64,000 bases of DNA from WRGT01 sp942493035 (lineage in GTDB: Bacteria; Spirochaetota; UBA4802; UBA5550). The translations under genes were made by a program, and so were the position numbers. The notes under the pieces are model-generated. The model saw nothing but the letters and a program-made list of their open reading frames with translations, did not search any database and was not told the DNA's origin. The stretch covers positions 744,001-808,000 of the forward strand of contig OW818666.1 of NCBI GenBank assembly GCA_942493035.1. Direction: 5' to 3'. Positions 16,065 to 24,998 of this stretch are shown here, piece by piece; within the stretch, counting starts at the first letter, position 1; every line of letters starts with the position of its first letter.

Positions 16065-17837
16065 CTATTCTACAATCTGATTCTTATTTCTATATGAAGT
16101 GGGAGTCTCGCCTGTAACTTTAAAAAAAGCTCTGTTGAATGTGCGGAGACTCTCAAAGCCTGCGATCAGGCTTATATCAATTACAGATTTATCGCTTGAA
16201 ATCAGGAGCCGCGATGCCTCGTCGATACGGAGTCTATTTATATAATCACCGATTTTCATTCCTGTATAAATTTTAAAAAGTCTGCTTATATAGTCCGGAT
16301 CTAGGTCAATCATCGATGCCAGACCTTCACGGGATATATCATCATGGTAGTTTTCATTCAGGTATGCGGTTATCCCATCAAGCTTTTTCTTCAATGCAGC
16401 TGATATCTCTTCAGGTTTTTCAGGAAGAGGCTTACTCTTCGGCACCTGCTTGAGCATCTTTTCAATATGACGCAGCTCGTTCTCCTCAAGCTGCAGTGAG
16501 TCATCTCTCTCCAGATTGTTCCGGATCATTTTACGCAGCGGGCCTGCTACTCCGAAGTAGTAAAGAACAGGAAGTATTGTAATGATAAGGAGCATGGAAA
16601 TAATCATTACAATAATGATGAATCGTCCCGGTTTATGCATATATGCGAGATAGTCGATATATGGAAATCCGAATCCGTATATCCTGTCTGCAATTATCCG
16701 GTGATACTGATTGTAATTTACTGTATCTATCTGTAAGGAGTATCTTTTTTCCGGATCAATTTGAGTAAAGTCATAAAGATCACCCCCTTTTTTCATTTTA
16801 ATAAAGTTCGGAGGTTCTTTCCATAAACCTGATTTTATTGTGTCCGGCATATTACGGTTTCTGTCATAGATGATTCTCCATCCGGAACTCTCTCCTGTTG
16901 AAATGTATGAAACCGGCAGTATCCCTGTTACAAGACCTGTAATTTTATCTGCTTTTATCTCCCCGATTAGAGTCAGGTTCATCTCGTCATATGAAAGCGA
17001 GCGGGACTGCATCATCATGTATCCGCCTATTGTAATCATAATCAGGCATATAACCAGAGGCAGACCTGTGAGTTTATATATCACAGGTATATTTTCATAA
17101 GCTGAATGAAGATATACTGTTATGTATAAAGAATAGATTAGAATTACAAAAATGGCTGAAGTAACTGAGATGGAAAATGAACTGAGGGAAAACCTGTTCA
17201 TAACTCCATAAATAATAAATGAATAAATAATATCCAGGCATATAAGTGATGCAAAGAGACGGGCTGTTGCTGACTCTCTGCTCCGGGGTTTTATAATAGC
17301 ACTGATAATTCCGGAGTAAGTTCCGTTTTTCTTTTCATAATCAACACCACGGCGTATAAAAACTGAAGCTGCCCATGTATAAAAGAGTGCAATAATGAGA
17401 GGGATGGCGCTTGAGTGATATTCCGATCCAAATGTATGTCCGAATAGCAGAACCGGAGAATTCCAGCTGTTTATCCAGTATTCAGAAGTAGCGGCAACGG
17501 AGATAATAGAGGCCGAAACAAGAACAATTTTTCTCTCGGATTCCCGCCATCTTACCGGATAGTAATATGCGAAGCGCACCATAAATATTACAAAAAATGG
17601 AGCAAACGATTCGATGTACCATACAATCTGCACATCAGCTGAGTATATAGAGAATCCGAAAAAATTTAATATATTGTAGGCAGAGGCTCCAAAAAAATAG
17701 AGGGCCAGACTTGTTCTGTCAGGGGTAAATCGTCTTCTATTAATCTGTCGTAAAAATATTGTGCTGCTTATTACCAGAGAGAGCAGGGCGGGGCAGACAA
17801 AACCGATTGAATATTGTGTAATGAATAAATTCTGCAT
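16065..17837 (-). CDS. membrane-anchored AraC-family regulator
   Basis: 590 residues. The N-terminal 230 residues contain about seven hydrophobic helices, followed by a helix near 255-275, an extracytoplasmic region of about 110 residues, another helix (IIIVMIISMLLIITILPVLY), and a cytosolic AraC/XylS DNA-binding domain at about 485-590 with both helix-turn-helix motifs (ISREGLASMIDLDPDYISRL and VIDISLIAGFESLRTFNRAF). This is a one-component sensor: the outer loop probably senses a signal and the tail binds DNA at the membrane. Target unknown; the lipase-like gene is divergent, 457 bases away. Confidence 0.82.
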   Translation of the reverse strand: MQNLFITQYSIGFVCPALLSLVISSTIFLRQINRRRFTPDRTSLALYFFGASAYNILNFFGFSIYSADVQIVWYIESFAPFFVIFMVRFAYYYPVRWRESERKIVLVSASIISVAATSEYWINSWNSPVLLFGHTFGSEYHSSAIPLIIALFYTWAASVFIRRGVDYEKKNGTYSGIISAIIKPRSRESATARLFASLICLDIIYSFIIYGVMNRFSLSSFSISVTSAIFVILIYSLYITVYLHSAYENIPVIYKLTGLPLVICLIMITIGGYMMMQSRSLSYDEMNLTLIGEIKADKITGLVTGILPVSYISTGESSGWRIIYDRNRNMPDTIKSGLWKEPPNFIKMKKGGDLYDFTQIDPEKRYSLQIDTVNYNQYHRIIADRIYGFGFPYIDYLAYMHKPGRFIIIVMIISMLLIITILPVLYYFGVAGPLRKMIRNNLERDDSLQLEENELRHIEKMLKQVPKSKPLPEKPEEISAALKKKLDGITAYLNENYHDDISREGLASMIDLDPDYISRLFKIYTGMKIGDYINRLRIDEASRLLISSDKSVIDISLIAGFESLRTFNRAFFKVTGETPTSYRNKNQIVE

Positions 17838-17952
17838 TAATGTTTTTAACTGTACTCCCGGCTGATATCAATTTAGACTAAAATAGAGTCTGATTATATT
17901 TTTATAAATGATCTTCAATAATCTGTTTTTTGCAATCACTCTTTTGCATATA

Positions 17953-18112
17953 GGGCGGTTCCAAAAACTCCGTTTCCGGAACCGCAGGATGCCCTGCGGG
18001 GCTTAGAAAGGGGCTACGCCCGAGCAAATACGACGTTTGCCTGCCAGCATAGACACGAAGTCTAAATAAAGCTGGCCTTTACCCCGTTAAATATTGGGTT
18101 TTTAGAATTCCT
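17953..18112. mobile_element. 160-bp structured mobile element, copy 1
   Basis: Non-coding element flanked by the direct repeat ATATA (17948-17952 and 18113-18117). Copy 2 is at 56317-56477. Predicted stems on the + strand: GCGGTTCC/GGAACCGC (17955-17985), GCAAA/TTTGC (18024-18040), CCAGC/GCTGG (18044-18075) with inner TAGAC/GTCTA. The first, second and last of these stems change at both sides in copy 2, keeping the pairing. The ends form an imperfect inverted repeat (TTCCAAAAACTCC against TTCTAAAAACCCA). No reading frame of note. The remainder of 17838-18294 shows no gene. Confidence 0.7.
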
Positions 18113-18294
18113 ATATAAATTATATATACTATAATTCAGTTAATGAAAAGCAAAAAAATAAAAAACCGTCCCGACGGTAGACAAAAACTGTAAATTCTGT
18201 TATTTGACAAGACATATAATTATAAAATCTGCTAGAATAAATTTATAAATAAATTATGTCGGAGCAGATCCGATACAGGTGAAAGGAGAAATAA

Positions 18295-20070
18295 ATGAAT
18301 AAACGGATTATCGCAGTTATTACAGGCTTATTCTTTCTGATAATTGCTTTTCCCTCATGTAATGATATTGAGGGTGGAGATTCTGTTTCAATCCCCGAAA
18401 ACTCCAGCCATATATCAATCCAGGCTGAAGATGGAACTCCGGGTGATATTAGAGTTCTTGATTCAGAAGGGGAGATTGTTGCAGTGGAAACATCTTTCAA
18501 TACGGAGACTGGACTTATAGATGTTGTATTACCATCTCTTACAGAGGGCGATTCATTTACGATACAAAAGTCGGGTCAGGCTGACACTTATGTAACAGTA
18601 ACATCTGCTGATAATACCACTCCGCAGCTCATCTCCGGTAATATTACTGATGGCGCGCAGGATGTAGAGGTGAATCTGCCGGTTGATTTATCTTTCAGTA
18701 AGGTAATCGATGGTTCGTCAATAAATGGTTCTACTGTTGTACTGAAAGAGATTAAATATAACCGCACAGTTCCGGTAAGATTTATATACAAGTATGATAG
18801 ATTTATTGTAATCCCAGGAATGAAACTTCAGCAGAATCTTGAATATAAACTGGCTGTAAACGGAATAAAGGATATAACCGGTCAATTGCTCTCATTTGAA
18901 GTGAATTACAAAAACAGAGATCTGGATTACGGACTCTATTTTTTCGGTAAAAACGGTGAATGTGAAAAATACTTCCCCGGTGTTCAGAATGCTTTCTACA
19001 GCGATTCCAAACCGACAATGATATACGCACACGGATGGCAGGCGAATAAGGTTACAGCGAGCGATTATTACGGACGTTCGTACTACAGTTATGAACAGTT
19101 TTTCTGGGAGGAGGATGATTTTCAGGGACAGACACAATATAACGGATTAAGACAGTTTACCAATCATTCATGGATAGATAAGGGCTGGAATACCGGATTT
19201 GTATACTGGCAGCAGTTTGCCGATGAACCTGCACTTGCTCAGGGAAATTTTGGCGGAGTTCATGATGCCGAGGCTAAAATCTGGAGTTTTCAGGGGTATA
19301 AAGGTAGCAGGTACAGAGCTGTTGACTCAAATGGAAACGCATACTATAAAAACTGGGATTGCAAGTTAGACTTTAAAGGGAGTATCGTTACTGTCGACAG
19401 TGTGAGTAAACTCCTTTCGCTTTACGTGAATGATGCTCTGAAGAGTAATACATCGGGAAATATCAGGTTTGCAGGACATTCACTTGGAAACCAGGTTGTG
19501 AATAATCTGATGAAGTATGCTTATGATGACGGAATTACGGTAAACAGAATTGCACTCCTTGATCCTGCATGGACCAGCGCAGAGAAAAGCTATCTTCCAA
19601 ATGATGGTTACGGTAAATGGGTCGGTGAGAGATGCAGAAACTTTATATTTGAAGCACAAAGCAGAAACAGCAATCTGGTAGTGGAGATTTATCATACCAC
19701 CGGAATGAACATAGGAATCGCTGGTCTTGCTGTAGATGCAAATGATGCTCTTACAACAGCAGCAGCGGACTTTAATGCGGCACCGTGGTATTACAGTGCT
19801 GTACAGCTGGACGGTAAACATTCTTCAATCAGGCATTCGTACATCTGGTCTTTTGAATTTCAGCCCCCTGCTGAAGTTACAATAAGCTGGTGGAAAAGAA
19901 GTATTACCGGTAAGATGGGACCATCTGCTTCCACTCCAGATTGGAGGATGAAGGAGATGATGGGACCGAAATATGAATGGACACAAATTGAAGGACGCTA
20001 CACTCCATCACCTTCTGATGATCAGTGGGAGAGGAAGACAAAAAGTAACAGCTGGTTTTCACTCTGGTAG
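18295..20070 (+). CDS. lipase-like alpha/beta-hydrolase lipoprotein
   Basis: 591 residues. Signal peptide with lipobox AFPSC (Cys22). Residues about 105-205 look like a bacterial Ig-like Big_5 domain (GAQDVEVNLPVDLSFSKVI). The hydrolase part follows: TMIYAHGW (oxyanion region, about 243), the nucleophile elbow GHSLGNQVV (about 393), LLDPAW with a candidate Asp, and GKHSSIRHSYIW with candidate His. The order and the LDPA context resemble pancreatic-type lipases. Substrate unknown. It is a surface or periplasmic enzyme. Strong AAGGAG before the ATG; a good terminator follows. Confidence 0.75.
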   Translation: MNKRIIAVITGLFFLIIAFPSCNDIEGGDSVSIPENSSHISIQAEDGTPGDIRVLDSEGEIVAVETSFNTETGLIDVVLPSLTEGDSFTIQKSGQADTYVTVTSADNTTPQLISGNITDGAQDVEVNLPVDLSFSKVIDGSSINGSTVVLKEIKYNRTVPVRFIYKYDRFIVIPGMKLQQNLEYKLAVNGIKDITGQLLSFEVNYKNRDLDYGLYFFGKNGECEKYFPGVQNAFYSDSKPTMIYAHGWQANKVTASDYYGRSYYSYEQFFWEEDDFQGQTQYNGLRQFTNHSWIDKGWNTGFVYWQQFADEPALAQGNFGGVHDAEAKIWSFQGYKGSRYRAVDSNGNAYYKNWDCKLDFKGSIVTVDSVSKLLSLYVNDALKSNTSGNIRFAGHSLGNQVVNNLMKYAYDDGITVNRIALLDPAWTSAEKSYLPNDGYGKWVGERCRNFIFEAQSRNSNLVVEIYHTTGMNIGIAGLAVDANDALTTAAADFNAAPWYYSAVQLDGKHSSIRHSYIWSFEFQPPAEVTISWWKRSITGKMGPSASTPDWRMKEMMGPKYEWTQIEGRYTPSPSDDQWERKTKSNSWFSLW

Positions 20071-20090
20071 ATTTGAATAGATTTAAAAAA

Positions 20091-20117
20091 AAAGACTGCT
20101 CAGGCAGTCTTTTTTTA
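20091..20117 (+). terminator. rho-independent terminator after the lipase-like gene
   Basis: AAAGACTGC-TCAG-GCAGTCTTT followed by a run of T residues, immediately downstream of the stop. Confidence 0.85.
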
Positions 20118-20124
20118 TCTCTTT

Positions 20125-20245
20125 CAGTACTTATTCCTTAACTTTTATAAAGTAAAAAAAGCTCTATTACCCCCGCCGCCGAAGGCGGCGGGGGTATATA
20201 ATTTATGTTTTTGACACTAAAAATTATATTTAGGAATAATTACTG
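20125..20245. mobile_element. family A MITE, complete copy
   Basis: About 121 bp with inverted ends CAGTACTTATTCCTTAA and (reverse) CAGTAATTATTCCTAAA and a GC core CCCCCGCCGCCGAAGGCGG. It is flanked by a perfect 8-bp direct repeat, ATCTCTTT, at 20117-20124 and 20246-20253, the mark of transposition. It lies between a terminator and a convergent gene. Confidence 0.75.
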
Positions 20246-20258
20246 ATCTCTTTAAATA

Positions 20259-21989
20259 TTATACATGGAAAAAATCGACAAGCTTATTCTGGGTATTTGC
20301 AAGATCTGCCAGATTATTTGCGTCGGCGGCCATTTCTTCGGCCTCTGCTGAGTTATTCTGAGTAAGATCGCTTATATTGGTTATTGAACTCATAATCTCT
20401 TTCATGGCAGATTTCTGTTCATCAATTGAAAACTTTATTTCTTCAGATCTTTCTCCGACAATCTTTACTTCTGAAATTACTTCAGCATTGGTAATTTTCT
20501 GACTGTTCATATCTGCTTTGATATTCTTCATCATATCGCTAATCGAATTTACACCGGTTATAACGTGAGTTATTGTATCGAATGTTTCATTTACATTGCT
20601 GATACCGCGATTGATTTCATCTTCACTTGTTTTTATAAGTGTCCCGATATCTTTAAGACTCTGCGCAGTCTGATCAGCAAGCTTGGATATCTCATCTGCA
20701 ACAACTGCAAATCCCCGTCCCGCATCTCCGGCACGTGCAGCTTCAATAGCCGCATTAAGCGAAAGAAGATTAATTTTGTCGGAAATATCGTGAATGATAT
20801 TTATAATGTTCGTCATCTCTTTGGAGCTCTTATTGATGTTGATCATGCTTTCGCTCATATATTTTAAAGACTGCTCTCTGGATCTTGCTTCGGAATACAT
20901 TGCTTCGGATAATGAGGAACTCTCTTCAATTTTAATATCCATGCGGAGTATTATCTCTGACTGCATTTCAATTTTTGTTATCAGAGATGATACGCTTTCA
21001 AACTGCTCATCCGAGCCCTGTGCAATGATGCTGATGTTAGCCTGAATTTCTTCAATAGACGCTGTGATCTCTTCAGCGGATGCAGCCTGCCCCTGGGCAT
21101 TCTCGGAAAAAGTATTCGTTGCCGAAGAGAGATGCTCTGAAGATTCCGAAAGCTGGATAGATGTGCCCTTGACTTTTTGTACTACATTTCTTATTTTGAG
21201 CACAAACTGGTTGAACAATCTTGCAAGCTCACCGATTTCGTCACTGGTACGGACTTCAAGTGTTCTAGTGAGGTCTCCTTCACCTTCGGAAATATCTCTT
21301 AAAATAGCGATGGTTTTCTTAATGGGGTTTACGATGACTCTGGTAATAAATATACTTATAAAAACGGTTAGTATCAGGGACGCAATTATGAACAGCATTG
21401 TAACTGAAATAAAAACAGCGAGGCTGTTTTTTGCACGATTTCCCATGCGGGCACTTAAGTCATTCTGCATGGCCATAATTTTCTTCAGATTATCACTCAG
21501 AATATTATATTGATCATCGCACATCCCCATCATGATAGTCCCTGTATTCATATCATAACCGGCGGTGGTAAGCGCTTCAACAGCTTTGTCCTTGTACTCT
21601 ACCGCATTTTTTAAAGAATCCTGATAAAGGGTTTTTTCTTCATCAGTAAGCAGGTTTGAGTTTAATAAGGCATTGATCTGTGCTATTGTAGAATCGAGTG
21701 CAACCCATTGTTCATCGCTGAGCTTTGTAATCTGCTGCTGATCAAAATTGGAAGTCATCAGATTTAAGATTTTATAAATGTTTGCATGTACAGCTGTAGT
21801 TTTTGTACTTATCTCGGCGCTCTGCTGATATATATTAAAACGGACATTCAAAATGTTATTTAACGTTGATCTCTGACTGATCAGTCCTGTAAAAAACATT
21901 ATCCCCAGGATTGAAATAATTATTATCGCTACCATGGGTGTCAGGAGCATTTTTTTATTCATTGAAAGATTTAAAATATATTTTTTCAC
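20259..21989 (-). CDS. methyl-accepting chemotaxis protein
   Basis: 576 residues. First membrane helix at about 13-35, periplasmic four-helix-bundle sensor to about 185, second helix 190-215, HAMP domain 213-268 and a long coiled-coil signalling domain with the tip sequence KINLLSLNAAIEAARAGDAG (about 408-428). Start is GTG at 21989 with GAGG upstream. Ligand unknown. It signals to CheA/CheW, not encoded in this window. Confidence 0.9.
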   Translation of the reverse strand: MKKYILNLSMNKKMLLTPMVAIIIISILGIMFFTGLISQRSTLNNILNVRFNIYQQSAEISTKTTAVHANIYKILNLMTSNFDQQQITKLSDEQWVALDSTIAQINALLNSNLLTDEEKTLYQDSLKNAVEYKDKAVEALTTAGYDMNTGTIMMGMCDDQYNILSDNLKKIMAMQNDLSARMGNRAKNSLAVFISVTMLFIIASLILTVFISIFITRVIVNPIKKTIAILRDISEGEGDLTRTLEVRTSDEIGELARLFNQFVLKIRNVVQKVKGTSIQLSESSEHLSSATNTFSENAQGQAASAEEITASIEEIQANISIIAQGSDEQFESVSSLITKIEMQSEIILRMDIKIEESSSLSEAMYSEARSREQSLKYMSESMININKSSKEMTNIINIIHDISDKINLLSLNAAIEAARAGDAGRGFAVVADEISKLADQTAQSLKDIGTLIKTSEDEINRGISNVNETFDTITHVITGVNSISDMMKNIKADMNSQKITNAEVISEVKIVGERSEEIKFSIDEQKSAMKEIMSSITNISDLTQNNSAEAEEMAADANNLADLANTQNKLVDFFHV

Positions 21990-22030
21990 ATACGCCTCGT
22001 ATTTGTTGATGAATCTGAAATATAGTTAAT

Positions 22031-22146
22031 ACAGTATTTATATCTTAACTTTTCTAATGTAAAAATAATTATCATCCCCGCCGCCCAAGGCGGCGGGGAT
22101 ATACAATTTTTTTTACACTAAATATTATATATAGGAATAATTACTG
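22031..22146. mobile_element. family A MITE, complete copy
   Basis: Ends ACAGTATTTATATCTTAAC and (reverse) CAGTAATTATTCCTATAT; core CCCCGCCGCCCAAGGCGG. Flanked by the perfect 8-bp repeat TAGTTAAT (22023-22030 and 22147-22154). Lies between the MCP start and the Cache-protein end. Confidence 0.72.
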
Positions 22147-22197
22147 TAGTTAATGAGATTTTTTATCTGTAAAGCATAATTGTAATTAAAAGATAAT

Positions 22198-22262
22198 CCG
22201 GCAATTGCTTAGAAACCGGTTGAATCCTATCTCCGCCGCGCCTGACGCGGCGTAGAGTAGTT
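22198..22262. repeat. family B palindrome
   Basis: Left end GGCAATTGCTTAGAAACCGG, core CCGCCGCGCCTGACGCGGCG, right arm shortened. It lies directly at the 3' end of the Cache-protein gene. Confidence 0.45.
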
Positions 22263-22263
22263 T

Positions 22264-22710
22264 TTATTCCCATACACCACAGGCAAATATCATATCACCG
22301 ACTTTCTGGAATAAAGATATTTTTGTACCAATTTTTTTAGTAGTAGGATTATTCCATTTGTATTGAACCCATACTTCATTTTTTGTTTTCAAACCTTCAA
22401 GAGCCTCTTTTATAAAATATTTGCCGTCAGCATCTTTGATATCAACGAAGTTTTTACCGACAAAATTCGGAAGCATAGGGTGGGCAAGGACAGTTGCATT
22501 CGGTTCGGTAAATACATAAATATATACTTCACCCTTAACAAATTGACCGTCTTTTTTCTGAATTTCCGCAATTGTTGCAACTTTGCCATTGGCTTTAAAA
22601 AATGCAACGGCTTTGTTTGTCATTGCTTTTGCTTCGCTCTTCGGAGAAGCGAAAGCGGAAACTCCGGATACAAATAAGAATAATAGAAAAATGCTGAAAT
22701 ACTTTTTCAT
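22264..22710 (-). CDS. secreted single-Cache-domain protein
   Basis: 148 residues from ATG 22710; a further ATG 15 bases upstream is in frame but itself overlaps the GGAGGAAG ribosome-binding site, so it is unlikely. Signal peptide ends near SAFAS. The remainder matches the sCache fold: KAVAFFKANGK, VYIYVFTEPNATVLAHP, NFVGKNFVDIKDADGK and WVQYKWNNPTTKKIGTK. Such domains bind small ligands in chemoreceptors; here the domain is free in the periplasm and may be a ligand-binding partner. It is upstream (same strand) of an MCP gene. Confidence 0.78.
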   Translation of the reverse strand: MKKYFSIFLLFLFVSGVSAFASPKSEAKAMTNKAVAFFKANGKVATIAEIQKKDGQFVKGEVYIYVFTEPNATVLAHPMLPNFVGKNFVDIKDADGKYFIKEALEGLKTKNEVWVQYKWNNPTTKKIGTKISLFQKVGDMIFACGVWE

Positions 22711-23243
22711 CAAAACTTCCTCCATTTAGTTAGTGTTCAATTACTGATTGATTTTATACTGTAAATTCTAGTCTTAATAATATCTGGCGGCAATTGCTCA
22801 TGAAGCGGTAAAGAGCTTTTTTACACCAGTATACTAATACAAAAAATTACCGACGGATAAGTCGGTCACTAATTTACGTTTCTAATCAAACAGTCAATTC
22901 CTTATTATTTTAAATATACTAAAAGAATACAGGATAGTCAATACTTTGATGCTGAATTAATAATAATGCCGCTATTACGATTATTAATTATTTTATAGTT
23001 GTTTTTTAGTGCAAAAATTATGTTAATGCTCCACTATTGAATTAGATAGGGTGTTTTGTTTTCTGAATTTTTACAAAATTATATACCCCCGCCATCATCT
23101 CCGTCGGGAATAATAGAGCTTTTTTTACGCTAAAAAGTTAAGGAATAAATACTGTAATTTATAAGTTATATTTATCTATCCCATTGATCATTTTATTTTG
23201 TTTCGGCCTATTTTTTTATTATGATATTGCAAGGAGGCCGATT
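22711..23243. other. gene-free region with degenerate palindromes
   Basis: Contains a family B-like arm (GGCAATTGCTCATGAAGCGG near 22787) and a family A copy with an intact right end (23066-23154, ending GGAATAAATACTG) but an eroded left side. I see no gene in the rest. Confidence 0.45.
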
Positions 23244-23816
23244 ATGCGTATCGTAATTGATACAAGTATATTTTCAAATCCTGTCACCCGGATCGAATTC
23301 GGTGAAGAGACTCCTGCTGCGATTGAAAACTTTATTTTCATATCTATTAAGTCCGGGATCGAAATTTTTATCCCCACATCAATTTTCCGGGAGCTGTCAA
23401 ATTTTGCTTCTGATGAATCTATGATCTGTCTGCGGAATGTTTCTGTAATCCGCGGTCCGGATCTTTTATCAATGCAGTTTCCTGCTGTTATTTTTCATAC
23501 ATTTATTTCAGACATCAGAGAGCGGATAAATAAAGGTCTCCGGATTGCAGAGGAGGCTATTGAAAGTTCAAAAACTGCAGATAATATCCGCCGTATAAGA
23601 AATGAATACAGAGCAGCCATGAGAAGCGGTATCATCGACAGTGTTGAAGATCTTGACGTTGTGCTTCTTGCAAAAGAGATCGGCGGTGCGGTTTTATCTG
23701 CAGATGAAGGGATAGCAAAGATGGCGGATTCACTCGGTATTGAAGTCTTTTCAGCAAAGGATTTTAAAAACAAATTCGCTTTCCGGGGGAATTATGAAAA
23801 CGGGAAAGCAGAATAA
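23244..23816 (+). CDS. PIN-domain RNA ligase partner (MJ1548 family)
   Basis: 190 residues from ATG 23244, chosen for AAGGAGG six bases upstream; the frame is open further upstream without such a site. It begins MRIVIDTSIF, the first PIN strand with Asp6, and later has DVVLLAKEIGGAVLSADEG with further acidic residues, as in PIN nucleases. It overlaps the RNA ligase gene by 23 bases, the arrangement that defines the ligase-partner family. The presumed role is RNA cleavage or trimming linked to re-ligation; substrates are unknown. Confidence 0.8.
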   Translation: MRIVIDTSIFSNPVTRIEFGEETPAAIENFIFISIKSGIEIFIPTSIFRELSNFASDESMICLRNVSVIRGPDLLSMQFPAVIFHTFISDIRERINKGLRIAEEAIESSKTADNIRRIRNEYRAAMRSGIIDSVEDLDVVLLAKEIGGAVLSADEGIAKMADSLGIEVFSAKDFKNKFAFRGNYENGKAE

Positions 23817-24870
23817 TATTGAATTTGTTAATTATGGTTCAATCAGATATTCCCGCTATACTGAACGGTCTTCTGAACATGACAGGGGAACCGTTGTACT
23901 TCATGGCAGAGTCAGTGACCGTATAATAAAAGATTATCCTCATATCCCCAGAGTTTACAGATTTGAAAAAGGTATCAGGCGCTTTTTCGGAAACGATTTT
24001 TTTTATGCTGAAGAGAAGCTTGACGGTTATAACGTAAGAATAATTAAACATGGAGAGGATATTCTTGCTCTAACTCGCGGGGGATTTGTCTGCCCGTTTT
24101 CAACTGAATGGGTTCAGTACTGGGAGAAATCTTTCCGGCTGGATGATTTTTTCCAATTATATCCCGATAAAATTATATGCGCGGAATTTGTCGGTGATAA
24201 TCCATATAATTCAAAAAGAGACCGGACTTTACCACCGGGGCTGTCATTTTTCTGTTTTGATATAATGACTGATGATGGTAAACTGCTTCCTGTTGAAGAG
24301 AAATACGAAATTTTTTCAGACTTTGATCTGCCTCAGGCTAAGTCTTTCGGTAAATTCAGAATTAACGATTTTGAAATTCTTAAAGATCTGATTCTGGAGC
24401 TCAACAAAAACTGCCGTGAAGGGATAATCCTTAAAAGCCCGGGTGGAAACCATTCTATCAAATTTGTAACAGCAGAGTCGGACCTTCATGATATTGAAAA
24501 AACTTATGCATATTTTTATGATATTGAGCCGGGCTTCTACTCAAACCGGCTTATGCGGATATCACTTTTTGTACAGGAGTTTAAACTTAATGAATCCGAG
24601 TATATGAATAAAATCGGGGAGGCTGTTCTAAAAGGATACTCTTTTCTTCTTGAATATGACGGATCACTTGAGATGTTTTCGATATATGTGCATTCGATGG
24701 AGAACTGGATGGAACTCAAAAAACTTATTATTCAGCATAAAGATATTATTTATGACGGTATGGAGCAGGTTAGTATTGATGGAGTGATACTGCATAAAAT
24801 TGTCTTTGGCAGAAAACATAAGAAGAGTACAGATAGATATCATCTGATTTTAAACGGCCATGAGGAGTAG
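23794..24870 (+). CDS. ATP-dependent RNA ligase, Rnl3/Pab1020 family
   Basis: 358 residues from ATG 23794 (GGGGGA upstream). Nucleotidyltransferase motif I is EEKLDGYNVRI with Lys75 as the adenylated residue. Motif IIIa-like SFFCFDIM, motif IV EGIILKSPGG and motif V SIKFVT follow in order. The C-terminal 120 residues match the extra dimerisation domain of archaeal-type Rnl3 ligases. Length is close to the usual 370-380. It is paired with the PIN partner. Likely acts on cleaved RNA in the cytosol; its role in bacteria is not established. Confidence 0.85.
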   Translation: MKTGKQNNIEFVNYGSIRYSRYTERSSEHDRGTVVLHGRVSDRIIKDYPHIPRVYRFEKGIRRFFGNDFFYAEEKLDGYNVRIIKHGEDILALTRGGFVCPFSTEWVQYWEKSFRLDDFFQLYPDKIICAEFVGDNPYNSKRDRTLPPGLSFFCFDIMTDDGKLLPVEEKYEIFSDFDLPQAKSFGKFRINDFEILKDLILELNKNCREGIILKSPGGNHSIKFVTAESDLHDIEKTYAYFYDIEPGFYSNRLMRISLFVQEFKLNESEYMNKIGEAVLKGYSFLLEYDGSLEMFSIYVHSMENWMELKKLIIQHKDIIYDGMEQVSIDGVILHKIVFGRKHKKSTDRYHLILNGHEE

Positions 24871-24884
24871 GCAGTGATCCGCGG

Positions 24885-24930
24885 GAAGTATGACTGTTTA
24901 CAGAGAAAGTCCCATAAACAGCCATACTTC
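24885..24930. terminator. hairpin between convergent genes
   Basis: GAAGTATG-A-CTGTTTA pairs with TAAACAG-C-CATACTTC around a 14-nt loop, with one mismatch, followed by ATTTTAT. It can serve the RNA ligase gene and perhaps the convergent gene too. Confidence 0.6.
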
Positions 24931-24998
24931 ATTTTATCCAGGCATTAAATCACCGGATCGGAATTCCGGAACTATAAAGTATACTTTAAGCTGATATA

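Noticed and set aside
20168..20195. GC palindromes as rho-independent terminators
   Set aside because: Several follow genes that already have a terminator, they occur upstream of genes too, and the whole element has mobile-element ends and target duplications.
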